From positions 85,899 to 149,898 of the forward strand of contig JABTUJ010000020.1 of the NCBI GenBank assembly GCA_015075445.1: DNA of 64,000 nucleotides, given 5' to 3'. Position numbers and translations under genes: made by a program. The stretch comes from Verrucomicrobiales bacterium. Its GTDB lineage: Bacteria; Verrucomicrobiota; Verrucomicrobiia; Limisphaerales; J093. Below, in pieces: positions 63,961-64,000 of the stretch (the first letter of the stretch is position 1; each line of letters starts with the position of its first letter). The notes beneath the pieces were generated by a model. It did no database searches. It was not told the DNA's origin and saw only the letters and a list, made by a program, of their open reading frames with translations.

Positions 63961-64000
63961 AGCGAACCACTCGGTCGAGGCGAACCGCCGCCCCGCTGGC
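63961..64000 (+). repeat. attC-like site 5, truncated by the window end
   Basis: AGCGAAC (63,961-63,967) takes the R'' position; from 63,963 on it is nearly identical for about 36 bp to the left half of site 1, including the GAGGCGAACCGCCGCC arm. It starts just after the toxin stop codon. The right half lies outside the window, so the array probably continues. Confidence 0.7.

Overview
The window is GC-rich bacterial DNA, most likely from a Verrucomicrobiota genome (Limisphaerales/Pedosphaeraceae-like; this placement is an inference from gene content). The evidence is the futalosine menaquinone genes, a PVC-type CxxCH dehydrogenase/cytochrome, DGH-ending pseudopilins, a DUF6807 protein beside a Tat-exported Gfo/Idh/MocA oxidoreductase, CRTAC1/ASPIC proteins and large LamG/Ig secreted proteins. 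No rRNA or tRNA gene was recognised.

Layout. 0-5.5 kb: a secreted nuclease/phosphatase-fold protein, a methyltransferase, a small membrane protein, a LytS/LytTR two-component pair and a Tat-exported TIM-barrel protein. 5.6-20.4 kb: a decayed transposase, then four consecutive genes for exported proteins, two of them giant. Three of the four are interrupted by frameshifts or nonsense codons. 20.6-23.7 kb: an overlapping mqnP-mqnE-mqnA-like operon for menaquinone synthesis. 23.7-30.9 kb: a seven-copy hairpin-repeat array, a frameshifted CRTAC1-type protein, a secreted protein built from three repeated domains, a terminator hairpin and a second repeat pair. 30.9-43.5 kb: RNase D, a NagB-like isomerase, a copper-type P-ATPase, mannose-1-phosphate guanylyltransferase, a large exported protein of unknown function and a GH127-LamG glycosidase. 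43.5-48.9 kb: a minus-strand block (TIM-barrel isomerase, small protein, nucleotidyltransferase-like protein, DUF6807, oxidoreductase, pseudopilin). 48.9-56.7 kb: a LamG/Ig protein divergent from an AraC regulator that overlaps a pseudopilin gene, a D-2-hydroxyacid dehydrogenase and a lipoprotein TIM barrel. 56.7-60.3 kb: a PVC-type dehydrogenase/cytochrome split in two, and a TPR protein. 61.0-64.0 kb: an array of small genes separated by attC-like sites.

Two things stand out. First, the last 3 kb looks like an integron gene-cassette array without an integrase in view (CALIN-like). It has five attC-like inverted repeats, all in one orientation, around a small membrane protein, a small lipoprotein and three toxin-antitoxin modules. 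The stop codons of the first two cassettes lie inside the R'' box of the attC site. In later sites R'' has changed from TAA to GAA in frame, so two antitoxin ORFs run on into attC. Second, about 20 intergenic copies of a short hairpin element occur in two sequence families. They differ by compensatory changes at three base pairs and share a GTGA (GNRA-type) tetraloop and flanking tandem G-A mismatches, which suggests selection on a folded RNA or single-stranded DNA.

Many reading frames between 5.6 and 27.8 kb, and a few elsewhere, carry single-base lesions. From sequence alone I cannot separate assembly error from real decay, so those genes are given as fragments or pseudogenes and the lesions are located.
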